Below the pieces are notes generated by a model. The model was not told the origin of the DNA and did not search any database. It saw only the letters and a list, made by a program, of their open reading frames with translations. The translations under genes and the position numbers were made by a program. 28,220 bases of DNA, taken from JAKJEP01 sp964580995. GTDB lineage: Bacteria > Planctomycetota > Phycisphaerae > Sedimentisphaerales > SM23-30. The stretch is taken from assembly GCA_964580995.1 (NCBI GenBank), contig CAZOMV010000080.1, positions 1 through 28,220 of the forward strand, given 5' to 3'. Shown here piece by piece: positions 1 through 8,050 of this stretch; position 1 is the first letter of the stretch; each line of letters begins with the position of its first letter.

Positions 1-132
1 CCGCCCTTGTCGTTGCTCCCGCCCCGCGGCGATACCAACGATGACTGCATGGTCAACCTGGAAGACCTGATCAACCTCGCCGAAAACTGGCTCGCCTGCG
101 GTTTCATCCCCCCCGACGCCTGCCCCTTCTGA
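1..132 (+). CDS. C-terminal end of a secreted protein with dockerin-like tail (partial)
   Basis: The first 43 codons are open from base 1 to a TGA at 130-132, so this is the 3' end of a gene that starts outside the window. The encoded tail has an EF-hand-like segment of the pattern D-x-N-x-D-C-x-V-N-x-x-D, followed by an LAENWLACG stretch and a short Pro/Cys-rich end. Tails of this type (GD.N.D..VN..D...LA.NWL.C) are common at the ends of secreted Phycisphaerae proteins and resemble one half of a type I dockerin; calcium binding and an anchoring or assembly role are inferred. The catalytic or structural part of the protein is not visible. Confidence 0.7.
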   Translation, partial: PPLSLLPPRGDTNDDCMVNLEDLINLAENWLACGFIPPDACPF

Positions 133-226
133 CCAGCCGTCCTTTGTTTCCCTATACAAACACGATAAACCCTTTGAAATATGAAGATTAAGTAAGATAA
201 GAAGAGAAGGGAAAAAGTCAAAGTAC
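133..226. other. Intergenic stretch with no recognised feature
   Basis: This AT-richer stretch lies between the partial secreted protein and the 3' end of tRNA-Leu. I see no hairpin followed by a T run on either strand, and no convincing promoter. Confidence 0.5.
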
Positions 227-310
227 TGCGGATGAGAGGAATCGAACCTCCATGGGGTTGCCCCCACAGGCACCTGAAGCCTGCGCGTCTGCCAGTTCCG
301 CCACATCCGC
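227..310 (-). tRNA. tRNA-Leu (anticodon CAG)
   Basis: Read on the minus strand, the 5' acceptor strand GCGGATG pairs with CATCCGC before discriminator A. The D-arm region contains GGCGGAACTGGCAGACGC, closely matching the bacterial leucine tRNA pattern. The anticodon arm is CAGGC-TTCAGGT-GCCTG, giving anticodon CAG (reads CUG). A long variable arm follows, as expected for a class II tRNA, then a GGTTCGATTCC T-loop. The gene is 84 nt and the 3' CCA is not encoded. It has its own promoter at 327-354. Confidence 0.95.
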
Positions 311-326
311 AGATTGACTAGGGGTA

Positions 327-354
327 ATTGTAGTGTTTGCTGGCGGCCTGTCAA
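327..354 (-). promoter_or_regulatory. Sigma70-type promoter of tRNA-Leu
   Basis: On the minus strand a perfect TTGACA (354-349) is separated by 16 bp from TACAAT (332-327), 5 of 6 to the consensus -10. The expected start is near 320, about ten bases before the mature tRNA 5' end at 310. It lies downstream of argS, so the tRNA need not depend on read-through. Confidence 0.8.
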
Positions 355-411
355 GAAAACTCTTTGGGAAGTTGCAAAATCCCGATAAAAAACCGCCAAA
401 ACCGATAAATC

Positions 412-2184
412 TTACATTTGTTCGATGGTTTCGATGCCCAGCAACCCCAAGCCGTGCTGAATGGTCCGGGCAGTCTGATAGCAGAGCAGCAGGCGGGTGG
501 TCCGCGAGGTTCCCTCGGCCTTGAGGACGGGGCAGTTGGTGTAAAAACTGCTGAAGGCCTGGGCCAGGTCGAATAAATAGCCGGTCAGCAGGTGGGGGCG
601 AAGGTCGCGGGCGACCGTTTCCACCACCTCCCCATACCGCAAAAGCAGCTTGGCCAGCCCGATTTCTTCCGGAGCGGCCAGTTCCAGACTATGATTTTGC
701 GACAGTAATTCCGCCACGTCCACTTCTCCCTTGCGGAAGATGCTCCGCACGCGGGCGTAGGCATACTGCATATAGGGAGCGGTATTGCCTTCCATTGCTA
801 ACATCTTGTCCCAGTTGAAGATATAATCCGTTACCAGATTGTTGGAGAGATCAGCATATTTTACCGCCCCGATCCCGACGGCGTGGGCAATCTGCTGTTT
901 CAGTTCCGGCGGCAGGTCGGGATTTTTTTCTTCCACCACTTTGCGGGCGCGGAGTTCCGCTTCCTCCAGCAGAGATTTCAGCTTTACATTTTCGCCGGAA
1001 CGGGTCTTGAAGGGCTTGCCGTCGTCGCCCAGCACACTGCCGAACGGGACATGCTCCAGCCGGACCGATTCGCCTGCCCAGCCGGCCTTGCGGGCACAGG
1101 CGAAGAGCATCTCGAAATGCAGCTTCTGCCGGGAATCCGTTACATAGATGATCCGATCCGCGTGCAACTGCCCTACCCGGTAGCGAATGGCTGCCAGGTC
1201 GGTGGTGGCATATAAAAAGGCCCCGTCGCTTTTCTGGACGATCATCGGCAGCGGCTCGCCTTCCTTGGTCTTAAATCCTTCCAGAAACACACATTGGGCG
1301 CCGTCGGATTCCTGGAGAAGATTCGCAACAGAGAGATCGGAAATTACAGAGGGAAGCATATCGTTATAAAAGCTTTCACCCTTCACATTTTTTATATTAA
1401 GTTTTACATTTAATAAATCATAAATTTCCTGGCAATGATTTAACGAATCCTGACATATTACTTCCCAATATAATCTTGCTTGTTCATTTCCCTGCTGTAG
1501 TAAAACAACCCATTCACGAGACTCTTTTGCAACTTCCGGATCGGAATCAAAATCTTTTTTTGCCTCTTTATATAACTGTTCAAAGTCTTCGATCCCCAGG
1601 CCTTTCAACGAGATACTATGTACACCATCTTTTTTTGTCTCTTTTTTATTGAAGTATCTCAGGAGCATGCCGAACTGAGTACCCCAGTCGCCGACGTGGT
1701 TTTGGCGGATTACCTTGGACGGATTATCATACCAGAATTCGAGGATGCGGGCGATGGTGTCGCCGATGATGGTGCTGCGGAGGTGGCCGACGTGCATCTG
1801 TTTGGCGATGTTGGGGCCGGAGAAATCGACGACCGTAGTGGGCGGATTTTCGCAGGAATCGATACCCAGCCGCTGCGGATCGCTTATCGCTTCGGTGAGC
1901 CGGGCGGCCAGCCACTGGGGCTTCAGGCGGAAATTGATAAAGCCCGGCCCGGCCACTTCCGGCGGCTCACACATATCGCTGACATCCAGTTGGGCAACGA
2001 TCTGCTGGGCCAGCTCCCGCGGATTCTTTTTTAACTTTTTCGCTAAAGCCATCACCCCATTGGCCTGATAATCCCCAAACCTCGAATCCTGAGCAGACTT
2101 GATAATAGCGGGAGACGCCTGACCGGCGATTTGGATCATTGCTTGCGAAACACATTCCTCAAGTAAATCTACTATTGGTTTCAT
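412..2184 (-). CDS. argS: Arginyl-tRNA synthetase
   Basis: Cytoplasmic class I aminoacyl-tRNA synthetase that attaches arginine to tRNA-Arg. The 590-residue product has the family's usual length and order: an N-terminal Add-1 domain; the Rossmann catalytic core beginning with VDFSGPNIAKQMHVGHLRST, where HVGH (about 131-134) is the HIGH signature; a FKTRSGENVKL segment where ArgRS commonly lacks a canonical KMSKS; and a C-terminal helical anticodon-binding domain ending in the ArgRS-like GIET.E.M. A GTG at 2211 is also in frame, but I chose ATG 2184 because the family N-terminus fits and it leaves a 4-base gap after the upstream lipoprotein stop (2189) rather than a 23-base overlap. It is probably co-transcribed with rsfS and the lipoprotein gene. 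No clear terminator follows. Confidence 0.97.
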   Translation of the reverse strand: MKPIVDLLEECVSQAMIQIAGQASPAIIKSAQDSRFGDYQANGVMALAKKLKKNPRELAQQIVAQLDVSDMCEPPEVAGPGFINFRLKPQWLAARLTEAISDPQRLGIDSCENPPTTVVDFSGPNIAKQMHVGHLRSTIIGDTIARILEFWYDNPSKVIRQNHVGDWGTQFGMLLRYFNKKETKKDGVHSISLKGLGIEDFEQLYKEAKKDFDSDPEVAKESREWVVLLQQGNEQARLYWEVICQDSLNHCQEIYDLLNVKLNIKNVKGESFYNDMLPSVISDLSVANLLQESDGAQCVFLEGFKTKEGEPLPMIVQKSDGAFLYATTDLAAIRYRVGQLHADRIIYVTDSRQKLHFEMLFACARKAGWAGESVRLEHVPFGSVLGDDGKPFKTRSGENVKLKSLLEEAELRARKVVEEKNPDLPPELKQQIAHAVGIGAVKYADLSNNLVTDYIFNWDKMLAMEGNTAPYMQYAYARVRSIFRKGEVDVAELLSQNHSLELAAPEEIGLAKLLLRYGEVVETVARDLRPHLLTGYLFDLAQAFSSFYTNCPVLKAEGTSRTTRLLLCYQTARTIQHGLGLLGIETIEQM

Positions 2185-2188
2185 TTCG

Positions 2189-2656
2189 TTAATTCTGTTT
2201 AAAGGCCCCACAGGGGTAATGACTTACGATTTCAAATAATTTATCTTTAGGGGCAAGTTCAAAAATGAGATCTTCATTACTTCTAAAAGGCCATGCTGCT
2301 TTCTTAAGCATAATCCCTGATTCTTTGGTAGGCCAGACATCCCGGCAAAAAAACGAGATTTCTTCTTCATTCCACGATCCCTCAAGATTCCGGATATGAT
2401 CATAGGTAATTTTGTATAAACAATGGTACCAGTTCCCTTTTATGATTTTTCTGATCTCCTGTTGTTCTTTAAAACTCGCCTGCAAAATATTGGTTCCCTG
2501 ATTTGGTTTGGCAGAATACAGAGGAACATCCTGCGTTAAAAAAGCGTTTACCGGATATTGATTCTTAACGTTCTGAAATTCCTTTTCCAGATTCTTATGA
2601 TCGGCACATCCCGGCAATAGCAGCCAAACCAATGCTAAAGGGAAATATTTTTTCAC
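2189..2656 (-). CDS. Small putative lipoprotein of unknown function
   Basis: I do not recognise the family. The 155-residue product begins with MKK, a short hydrophobic run and an LPGC lipobox (Cys about 17), as in a signal peptidase II substrate, so it is probably membrane anchored. The mature part is polar with scattered aromatic residues and no recognisable motif. The start is GTG at 2656, supported by AAGGA seven bases upstream. It sits between rsfS and argS on the same strand, with only 4 bases to the argS ATG, so it probably belongs to their transcript. Nothing visible links its function to translation. Confidence 0.75.
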   Translation of the reverse strand: MKKYFPLALVWLLLPGCADHKNLEKEFQNVKNQYPVNAFLTQDVPLYSAKPNQGTNILQASFKEQQEIRKIIKGNWYHCLYKITYDHIRNLEGSWNEEEISFFCRDVWPTKESGIMLKKAAWPFRSNEDLIFELAPKDKLFEIVSHYPCGAFKQN

Positions 2657-2706
2657 CTATCCATCCTTATGCAGAAAGGAGTTTGATCTGGAAAATGGTT
2701 CTTTGG

Positions 2707-3126
2707 TTATTGACTGGTTTCATTCGGCTGCCATTCGATGCGGGGGGCGTCGCCCCACAATAATTCCAGGTCGTAAAAGAGCCGGTATTCGCGGTCGAAA
2801 AGATGGACCACGACGTCGAAGAAATCCAGGATTACCCATTTGCCCTGCTGAAGGCCGGCGTGGTGGAAAGGCGGGTTGTTATTTTCTTTGCCGATTTTCT
2901 CCATCTCCGCCGCGACGGAGCGAATCTGCTGATCGCTGGTGCCGGTACCGATGACAAAATGGGTGGCTACCGGTGAGCAGCCGGCCAGTTCCAGAATCAC
3001 GATCTGGCTGCAATGGCGGTCGTGCGCGATCCGGGCCAGCTCGATGGCCCACTGGCGGCTGGCGCGTAATTCTTTGTCGGATATTTCAAATGGTATGTTC
3101 TGGTTAATTTCTGCTTTTTTACTCAC
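2707..3126 (-). CDS. rsfS: Ribosomal silencing factor RsfS
   Basis: RsfS/Iojap-family protein that binds ribosomal protein uL14 and blocks joining of the subunits under nutrient limitation. The 139-residue product carries the family core in order: an N-terminal helix ending in ELARIAHDR, the strand IVILELAG, the hallmark FVIGTGTSDQQIRSVA, GKWVILDFFDVVVHLFD, and the C-terminal R.FYDLE.LWGDA. I chose the GTG at 3126, which has AAGGA seven bases upstream. The longer reading starting at 3192 would run through the dnaK terminator hairpin and adds 22 residues unlike the family. It is the first gene of the minus-strand group rsfS, lipoprotein, argS. Confidence 0.94.
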   Translation of the reverse strand: MSKKAEINQNIPFEISDKELRASRQWAIELARIAHDRHCSQIVILELAGCSPVATHFVIGTGTSDQQIRSVAAEMEKIGKENNNPPFHHAGLQQGKWVILDFFDVVVHLFDREYRLFYDLELLWGDAPRIEWQPNETSQ

Positions 3127-3170
3127 AAAATCCTTGTACTTTCTATCATTTATACCGCCGATCCTACCAT

Positions 3171-3205
3171 AAAAAACACGGATAGTCCACAATGACTATC
3201 CGTGT
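3171..3205 (-). terminator. Rho-independent terminator of dnaK
   Basis: On the minus strand a perfect 11-bp stem, ACACGGATAGT paired with ACTATCCGTGT, with an 8-base loop, is followed directly by a run of T. It lies about 80 bases after the dnaK stop and 45 bases before the rsfS start codon. It should therefore separate dnaK from the rsfS-argS transcript. Confidence 0.92.
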
Positions 3206-3283
3206 TCGGTGGGAAATTGAAACAAAATTTTACATTCGTAACCGTTTATAATACGCAAAAAACCACTTTGGGTTCACGCCCAA

Positions 3284-5191
3284 TTACTCTTTTACCTCGA
3301 ATTCGGCGTCAATGACATCGTCATCACCCTTTTTCTTTTCCTGGGGTGATGGTCCGGACTGGTCCGGGCCGGGGGAGGCGGCATGTTGTTTGGTGGCCTG
3401 TTCGTACATGATTTTACCGAGGGTCTGGCTGGCGGTGCCCAGGTTCTCCATGGCCTTCTGAATCGCCTCGGCGCTGTCCTGCTTGAGAACCTCGCGCAGA
3501 TTATTGACGGCGGATTCCACTTTGGACCGTTCCTCGGCGGGCACTTTATCGCCATGTTCCTTGAGGGTATTTTCGGTGCTGTAGATCAACTGATCGGCCT
3601 GATTTTTCATATCGACCAGGTGCCGGCGTTTCTTGTCATCTTCCGCATGGGCCTGGGCCTCGCGGGTCATTTTCTGGATTTCCTCGTCGCTGAGGCCGGA
3701 AGTTCCTTTGATTTCAATCGACTGGAGTTTGCCGGTCGCCAGGTCCTTGGCGGATACATTCAAGATACCATTGGCATCAATATCAAACGAAACCTCAATC
3801 TGCGGCACACCGCGGGGGGCCGGCGGCAGACCGGTCAACTGGAAGCGGCCCAGGGTCCGGTTATCTGAGGCGAACTCGCGTTCCCCTTGTAAAACGTGAA
3901 TATCCACTGACGGCTGGCTGTCGGAGGCGGTACTGAAAACTTCCTTTTTGGCAGTGGGGATGGTGGTATTCCGCTCGATCAGCTTGGTCATCACCCCGCC
4001 GAGGGTTTCCACACCCAGGGAGAGCGGGGTCACATCCAGCAGCAGTATGTCCTTGACATCACCTGCCAGCACGCCGCCCTGAATGGCAGCGCCAACGGCC
4101 ACGACTTCGTCGGGATTGATACTCTTGTTCGGTTCTTTGCCGAAGAGTTCCTTGACCAGTTGCTGTACTTTGGGAATCCGGATGGATCCGCCGACCAGCA
4201 CCACTTCGGCGATATCGCTGGGTGATAGCTTGGCATCCTGTAAGGCTTTTTCGCAGGGGATTCGCAGCCGCCGCAGTTCATCGGCAATCAATTGCTCGAA
4301 GGTACTGCGGGTAATGGTCATTTGCAGATGTTTCGGGCCGGTCTGATCGGCGGTGATAAAGGGCAGATTGACCGTGGACTCCACCGAAGTGCTCAGTTCG
4401 CACTTGGCCTTTTCGGAAGCTTCTTTGAGCCGCTGGAGGGCCATCGGGTCTTTCCGCAGATCGATTCCCTCTTTTTTCTTGAATTCATCGGCGATGTATT
4501 TCATTACTTTTTCATCGAGATCGTCACCACCCAGGTGGGTATCACCATTGGTGCTAAGCACTTCGAAGACATTGTCGCCGATGTCCAGGATGGAAATATC
4601 AAAGGTACCACCCCCGAAGTCAAAGACGGCGATTTTTTCGTTGGCTTTCTTTTCCAGGCCATAGGCCAGGGCGGCGGCGGTCGGCTCGTTGATAATTCGC
4701 TCTACCTTGAGACCGGCGATCTGGCCGGCGTCCTTGGTCGCCTGCCGCTGGGAGTCGTTAAAATAAGCCGGTACGGTAATGACCGCCCGGTCCACCTTCT
4801 CGCCCAGATAATCTTCCGCGGTCTTTTTCAGGTCCTGCAGAATCATGGCGGAAATCTCCGGCGGGGTATAATCCTTGCCGCGAACCTCTACCTTGACCAG
4901 CTCTTCAGGGCCGCCGACGATTTTATAGGGCACGATCTTTTCTTCGGAAGAGACTTCCCGATGGCGCCGGCCCATAAAACGTTTGATCGAGTAAACCGTG
5001 TTGGTGGGATTGGTTACCTGCTGGTGCCGGGCGATCTGGCCGACCAGCCGTTCGCCTTTGTCGGTAAAGCCGACTACCGAGGGGGTCAGCCGCGAACCCT
5101 GGGCATTAATCAATACCTTGGGAGTGGTACCTTCCAGAATCGCCACCACCGAGTTGGTAGTACCTAAATCAATACCTATTATTTTCGACAT
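3284..5191 (-). CDS. dnaK: Molecular chaperone DnaK (Hsp70)
   Basis: ATP-dependent Hsp70 chaperone of the cytoplasm, working with DnaJ and GrpE (neither is in the window). The 635-residue product shows the phosphate-binding GIDLGTTNS (about 6-14), the YFNDSQRQATKDAG and INEPTAAALAYG segments, FDFGGGTFDISILD, the adenosine-binding VVLVGGSIRIPKVQ, the DVTPLSLGVET interdomain linker, the substrate-binding beta domain and helical lid, and the typical C-terminus DDDVIDAEFE. VGGSIRIP replaces the usual VGGSTRIP. The start is ATG 5191, with AAGGAG nine bases upstream; a longer in-frame start at 5221 would add ten residues before the family N-terminus. It is monocistronic by the terminator at 3171-3205 and has a good promoter at 5236-5263. 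No CIRCE element is seen. Confidence 0.98.
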   Translation of the reverse strand: MSKIIGIDLGTTNSVVAILEGTTPKVLINAQGSRLTPSVVGFTDKGERLVGQIARHQQVTNPTNTVYSIKRFMGRRHREVSSEEKIVPYKIVGGPEELVKVEVRGKDYTPPEISAMILQDLKKTAEDYLGEKVDRAVITVPAYFNDSQRQATKDAGQIAGLKVERIINEPTAAALAYGLEKKANEKIAVFDFGGGTFDISILDIGDNVFEVLSTNGDTHLGGDDLDEKVMKYIADEFKKKEGIDLRKDPMALQRLKEASEKAKCELSTSVESTVNLPFITADQTGPKHLQMTITRSTFEQLIADELRRLRIPCEKALQDAKLSPSDIAEVVLVGGSIRIPKVQQLVKELFGKEPNKSINPDEVVAVGAAIQGGVLAGDVKDILLLDVTPLSLGVETLGGVMTKLIERNTTIPTAKKEVFSTASDSQPSVDIHVLQGEREFASDNRTLGRFQLTGLPPAPRGVPQIEVSFDIDANGILNVSAKDLATGKLQSIEIKGTSGLSDEEIQKMTREAQAHAEDDKKRRHLVDMKNQADQLIYSTENTLKEHGDKVPAEERSKVESAVNNLREVLKQDSAEAIQKAMENLGTASQTLGKIMYEQATKQHAASPGPDQSGPSPQEKKKGDDDVIDAEFEVKE

Positions 5192-5235
5192 CTTTATTTG
5201 CTCCTTGTTTGAATAATACAAACATAATTCATCTT

Positions 5236-5263
5236 ATTAAAATGGTAGCAAATAGTATGCCAA
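5236..5263 (-). promoter_or_regulatory. Sigma70-type promoter of dnaK
   Basis: On the minus strand TTGGCA (5263-5258) and TTTAAT (5241-5236), each 5 of 6 to consensus, are 16 bp apart. This predicts a start near 5229 and a leader of about 38 bases containing the AAGGAG ribosome site. Confidence 0.65.
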
Positions 5264-5280
5264 TAAAGCAGATATTTTTT

Positions 5281-5303
5281 AAATACTTATAAATTAAGTA
5301 TTT
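5281..5303. promoter_or_regulatory. AT-rich perfect palindrome upstream of dnaK promoter
   Basis: AAATACTTA and TAAGTATTT form a perfect 9-bp inverted repeat around TAAAT. It lies about 18 bases upstream of the predicted dnaK -35 box, in the divergent region with the sugar cluster. A regulator site or UP-like DNA is possible; nothing identifies a binding protein. Confidence 0.4.
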
Positions 5304-5537
5304 GTATTAATTTCTTTTTTCCCCGGTTTGATTGAAATTCATGTCAAGCAGGCAGTTACGCTTGCCTGAACTGCCATATAGACTTCCCAGCATGGTCTTC
5401 GCAAAATAACTAAAAATAAACGTAAAATGGCGATTATTTCATTCAAACTCATTATACTATATACGGTCTAAATAGATTGCATGATAGTTCCCATTCGTTA
5501 TCTGAAAAATAAGGTAATAGAACAAGGAGAGAAATCG

Positions 5538-6683
5538 ATGAAACATATCAAGGTTTTCCGGGTAGTTTTTTTAGGTTGGTTGGCAGCCGCCGGTTTAGTT
5601 AGCCAGGGCGGGGCGGCGGAATTGAAGTTTCGCCAGCACGTTATCAATGCCGACTCGAAATTTGAGGCGGCGGGGATTCTGGATGTCAATCGGGACGACA
5701 AGCTGGATATCTTTTGCGGGGGATTCTGGTATGAGGCCCCGAAGTGGACAAAGCATTTTGTCCGCGAGCTGGAGGATGTGGGCGGTTATTATGTGGACTT
5801 CGCCAATCTGCCGTTTGATGTGGACGGCGACGGCTGGGTGGATATTGTGAACGCCGCCTGGCATAACAAAAGCGTATTCTGGATTCGCAATCCGGGCAAG
5901 CCGGACGGGACTTTTGAGGTGTTTACCGTCGATGAGCCGGGCAATATGGAAACGGCGATTCCGGTGGATATCAACGGCGATGGAAGGCTGGATATTCTGC
6001 CCAACATCATGACCGCAGCAGCCTGGTATGAGTTTAAGCCGGACGCCACGGCGGAGCATGGGGTGAAATGGACCAAACATGATCTGCCCGGCGAGGCGGC
6101 CGGGCATGGGATCGGGGCTGGCGATCTCAATGGGGACGGACGAGTCGATGTCATCGGCTCCAAAGGCTGGCTGGAACAAATGGCCGATGGACAGTGGCAG
6201 TGGCACGGGGAGTTCGATCTGGATGCTGCCAGTATTCCGATACTGGTGTATGATGTCGATGGGGATGGTGACGGGGATATCATCTGGGGGATGAGCCATA
6301 ATTACGGGGTCTATTGGCTGGAGCAGGAGAACAATTCGATCGGGCAGCGAATCTGGACCCGGCATGAAATTGACCGTGACTGGTCGCAACCTCACTTCCT
6401 GCTGCTGACGGACCTGGATAACGACGGCCAGCAGGAACTGCTGACGGGCAAGCGGTATTACGCCCATAACGGCAATGATCCCGGGGAAAACGATCCGCGC
6501 TGCATCTATTATTATAAGCTGGATAAAGGCAAACGGCAGTGGACCCGCTTTACTATCACGCACGGCGGGCAGGCGGCCTTTGGCATCAACACCCAGGTGG
6601 CGGATATCGACGGCGACGGGGATCTCGATATCGTCGCACCCGGCAAAAGCGGTTTGTTTTTATTCGAAAACCTGTTGAAGTAG
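5538..6683 (+). CDS. Secreted FG-GAP/VCBS-repeat beta-propeller protein
   Basis: The 381-residue product has a Sec signal peptide (MKH, hydrophobic stretch, cleavage probably near Ala26-Ala27) and then seven calcium-binding D-x-D/N-x-D-G-type loops, at about 49, 94, 144, 196, 239, 292 and 356 (for example DVDGDGWVD, DINGDGRLD, DLNGDGRVD). The spacing fits a seven-bladed FG-GAP/VCBS propeller. No catalytic domain is attached, so it is probably a binding or scaffolding protein outside the cytoplasm; in this context binding of a glycan or a partner enzyme is inferred. ATG 5538 was chosen because AAGGAGAG lies just upstream and the signal peptide starts there. It is the first gene of the + strand cluster, 29 bases before the next gene. 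Confidence 0.87.
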   Translation: MKHIKVFRVVFLGWLAAAGLVSQGGAAELKFRQHVINADSKFEAAGILDVNRDDKLDIFCGGFWYEAPKWTKHFVRELEDVGGYYVDFANLPFDVDGDGWVDIVNAAWHNKSVFWIRNPGKPDGTFEVFTVDEPGNMETAIPVDINGDGRLDILPNIMTAAAWYEFKPDATAEHGVKWTKHDLPGEAAGHGIGAGDLNGDGRVDVIGSKGWLEQMADGQWQWHGEFDLDAASIPILVYDVDGDGDGDIIWGMSHNYGVYWLEQENNSIGQRIWTRHEIDRDWSQPHFLLLTDLDNDGQQELLTGKRYYAHNGNDPGENDPRCIYYYKLDKGKRQWTRFTITHGGQAAFGINTQVADIDGDGDLDIVAPGKSGLFLFENLLK

Positions 6684-6712
6684 CCAACTCAACGACCATA
6701 AGGATGTTTTGA

Positions 6713-8023
6713 ATGAAAAGCGAATATCAAAATAAGTCTGCCAATCTCTCGCGTCGGACTTTTATCAAAACTTCCGCCTCCGCGGCTCTTTCCCTAGCGG
6801 CAGTTAGTATAAAAACCGGGAAGCTGTTCGCCGCCGGTTCTGATACGCTGCGGGTTGGATTGATCGGCTGCGGCGGGCGCGGGACCGGGGCGGTCAAAGA
6901 CTGCATCCGTTCCTCCGAGGGGATCGAACTGGCCGCCATGGGCGATTTATTTGCCGACCGGCTTCAAGGGTCCCTGGCCAGCCTGAAGGCGGAGGTGGGA
7001 GCCAATGTAAAGGTGACGGAGGAGACCTGCTTTGTCGGCTGGGACGCTTATCAGAAGGTAATCGCCAGTGATGTGGATATTGTGTTTCTGACGACGTCCC
7101 CTCATTTTCGTCCGCTTCATCTGCAGGCGGCGGTGGCGGCTGGCAAGCATGTTTTCATGGAAAAACCGGTGGCGGTGGATCCGGTGGGCGTTCGATCGGT
7201 AATTGCCTCTTCGGAACTGGCCCAGCAGAAGGATCTGGCGATTCTTGCCGGTACCCAGCGGCGGCATCAGAATCATTATATCGAGGTGATGAAGCGGGTT
7301 CATGGCGGCGATATTGGCGACATCGTCGGCGGACAATGTTATTTTGTGATTCATGACAAACCCTGGCTGGGCGGCTTCGTAAAAGAACGCCAGCCCGGCT
7401 GGTCGGACATGGAATATCAGTGCCGCTGCTGGTACTGGTACACCTGGCTGTGCGGCGATTGTATCGTCGAGCAGCATGTGCACAACCTGGATATCATGAA
7501 TTGGGCCATCGGCGCCCATCCGGTCAAATGCCTGGGGATCGGCGGGCGGGAGGTGCGAAAAGGGCCGGAATACGGCAACATTTACGACCATTTCGCGGTA
7601 GAATTTGAATATCCGGGCGGTGTCCGGATTCTCAGCATGTGCCGCCAAACCGACGGGTGCAGCAACCGGATCGCCGAGCGAGTGGTAGGCACCCAGGGAG
7701 CAGCCAACACCGATGAGGCAGCCGGATCCATCGAGGGACAAGTCCCCTTTAAATATGCCGGCCCCACCCCGAATCCGTATGAACAGGAACATGCCGATCT
7801 GATTGCCAGTATCCGGGCCGGTGAGCCGCTCAATCACGGACGGCGGATCGCGGAAAGCACCCTGACCGCCATCATGGGCCGGATGAGTGCTTATACAGGT
7901 AAGGAATTGAAGTGGGATTGGGTTTTGAAGGCTTCGCAACTGGACCTTACCCCGCCCCGCTATGAAATGATGGATCTGCCGGTGGAGCCGGTGGCGATCC
8001 CCGGTGTTACCCCCTTGATTTGA
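6713..8023 (+). CDS. Tat-exported Gfo/Idh/MocA-family oxidoreductase (1)
   Basis: The 436-residue product begins with a twin-arginine signal (SRRTFIK at 13-19, then an Ala-rich hydrophobic segment). An NAD(P)-binding Rossmann fold follows with GLIGCGGRG (about 49-57), and the family signature MEKP (Glu-Lys-Pro 150-152), whose Lys is catalytic in characterised members. The C-terminal domain contains GDCIVEQHVHNLDIMNW with His255 and His257 near the expected active-site position. Known relatives oxidise or reduce sugar hydroxyls, often with tightly bound cofactor when exported through Tat, as in Zymomonas glucose-fructose oxidoreductase. The substrate is not predictable; the segment around 240-250 is unusually Trp/Cys rich (CWYWYTWLCGDC). 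It is followed after 27 bases by the epimerase gene. Confidence 0.9.
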   Translation: MKSEYQNKSANLSRRTFIKTSASAALSLAAVSIKTGKLFAAGSDTLRVGLIGCGGRGTGAVKDCIRSSEGIELAAMGDLFADRLQGSLASLKAEVGANVKVTEETCFVGWDAYQKVIASDVDIVFLTTSPHFRPLHLQAAVAAGKHVFMEKPVAVDPVGVRSVIASSELAQQKDLAILAGTQRRHQNHYIEVMKRVHGGDIGDIVGGQCYFVIHDKPWLGGFVKERQPGWSDMEYQCRCWYWYTWLCGDCIVEQHVHNLDIMNWAIGAHPVKCLGIGGREVRKGPEYGNIYDHFAVEFEYPGGVRILSMCRQTDGCSNRIAERVVGTQGAANTDEAAGSIEGQVPFKYAGPTPNPYEQEHADLIASIRAGEPLNHGRRIAESTLTAIMGRMSAYTGKELKWDWVLKASQLDLTPPRYEMMDLPVEPVAIPGVTPLI

Positions 8024-8050
8024 GAATGTACGCTTAGGAAAGGGATACCA

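Larger units (their letters stand above)
5192..5537. other. Divergent intergenic region between dnaK and the sugar cluster
   Basis: This 346-base stretch holds the dnaK promoter (5236-5263), the palindrome at 5281-5303, and overlapping inverted repeats at 5345-5375 (GGCAGTT/AACTGCC, CAGGCA/TGCCTG and CAAGC/GCTTG), which cannot all form at once. A weak + strand -10 candidate TATACT (5453-5458), without a good -35 box, could drive the sugar cluster. An ORF start at 5481 is rejected because the well-placed ribosome site belongs to 5538. No RNA gene is recognised. Confidence 0.5.

Noticed and set aside
382..412. Possible argS terminator formed by repeated CCGATAAA
   Set aside because: The two copies are direct repeats, not inverted, so they do not form a hairpin.
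333..524. 63-codon + strand frame near the end of argS
   Set aside because: It overlaps argS and the tRNA promoter in antisense, with no domain or ribosome site.
5192..5330. CIRCE (HrcA) element before dnaK
   Set aside because: No TTAGCACTC-N9-GAGTGCTAA or close variant is present; the palindrome found has an unrelated sequence.
5595..6563. 322-codon minus-strand frame opposite the FG-GAP protein
   Set aside because: The regular DxDxDG coding repeats on the + strand explain the open antisense phase.
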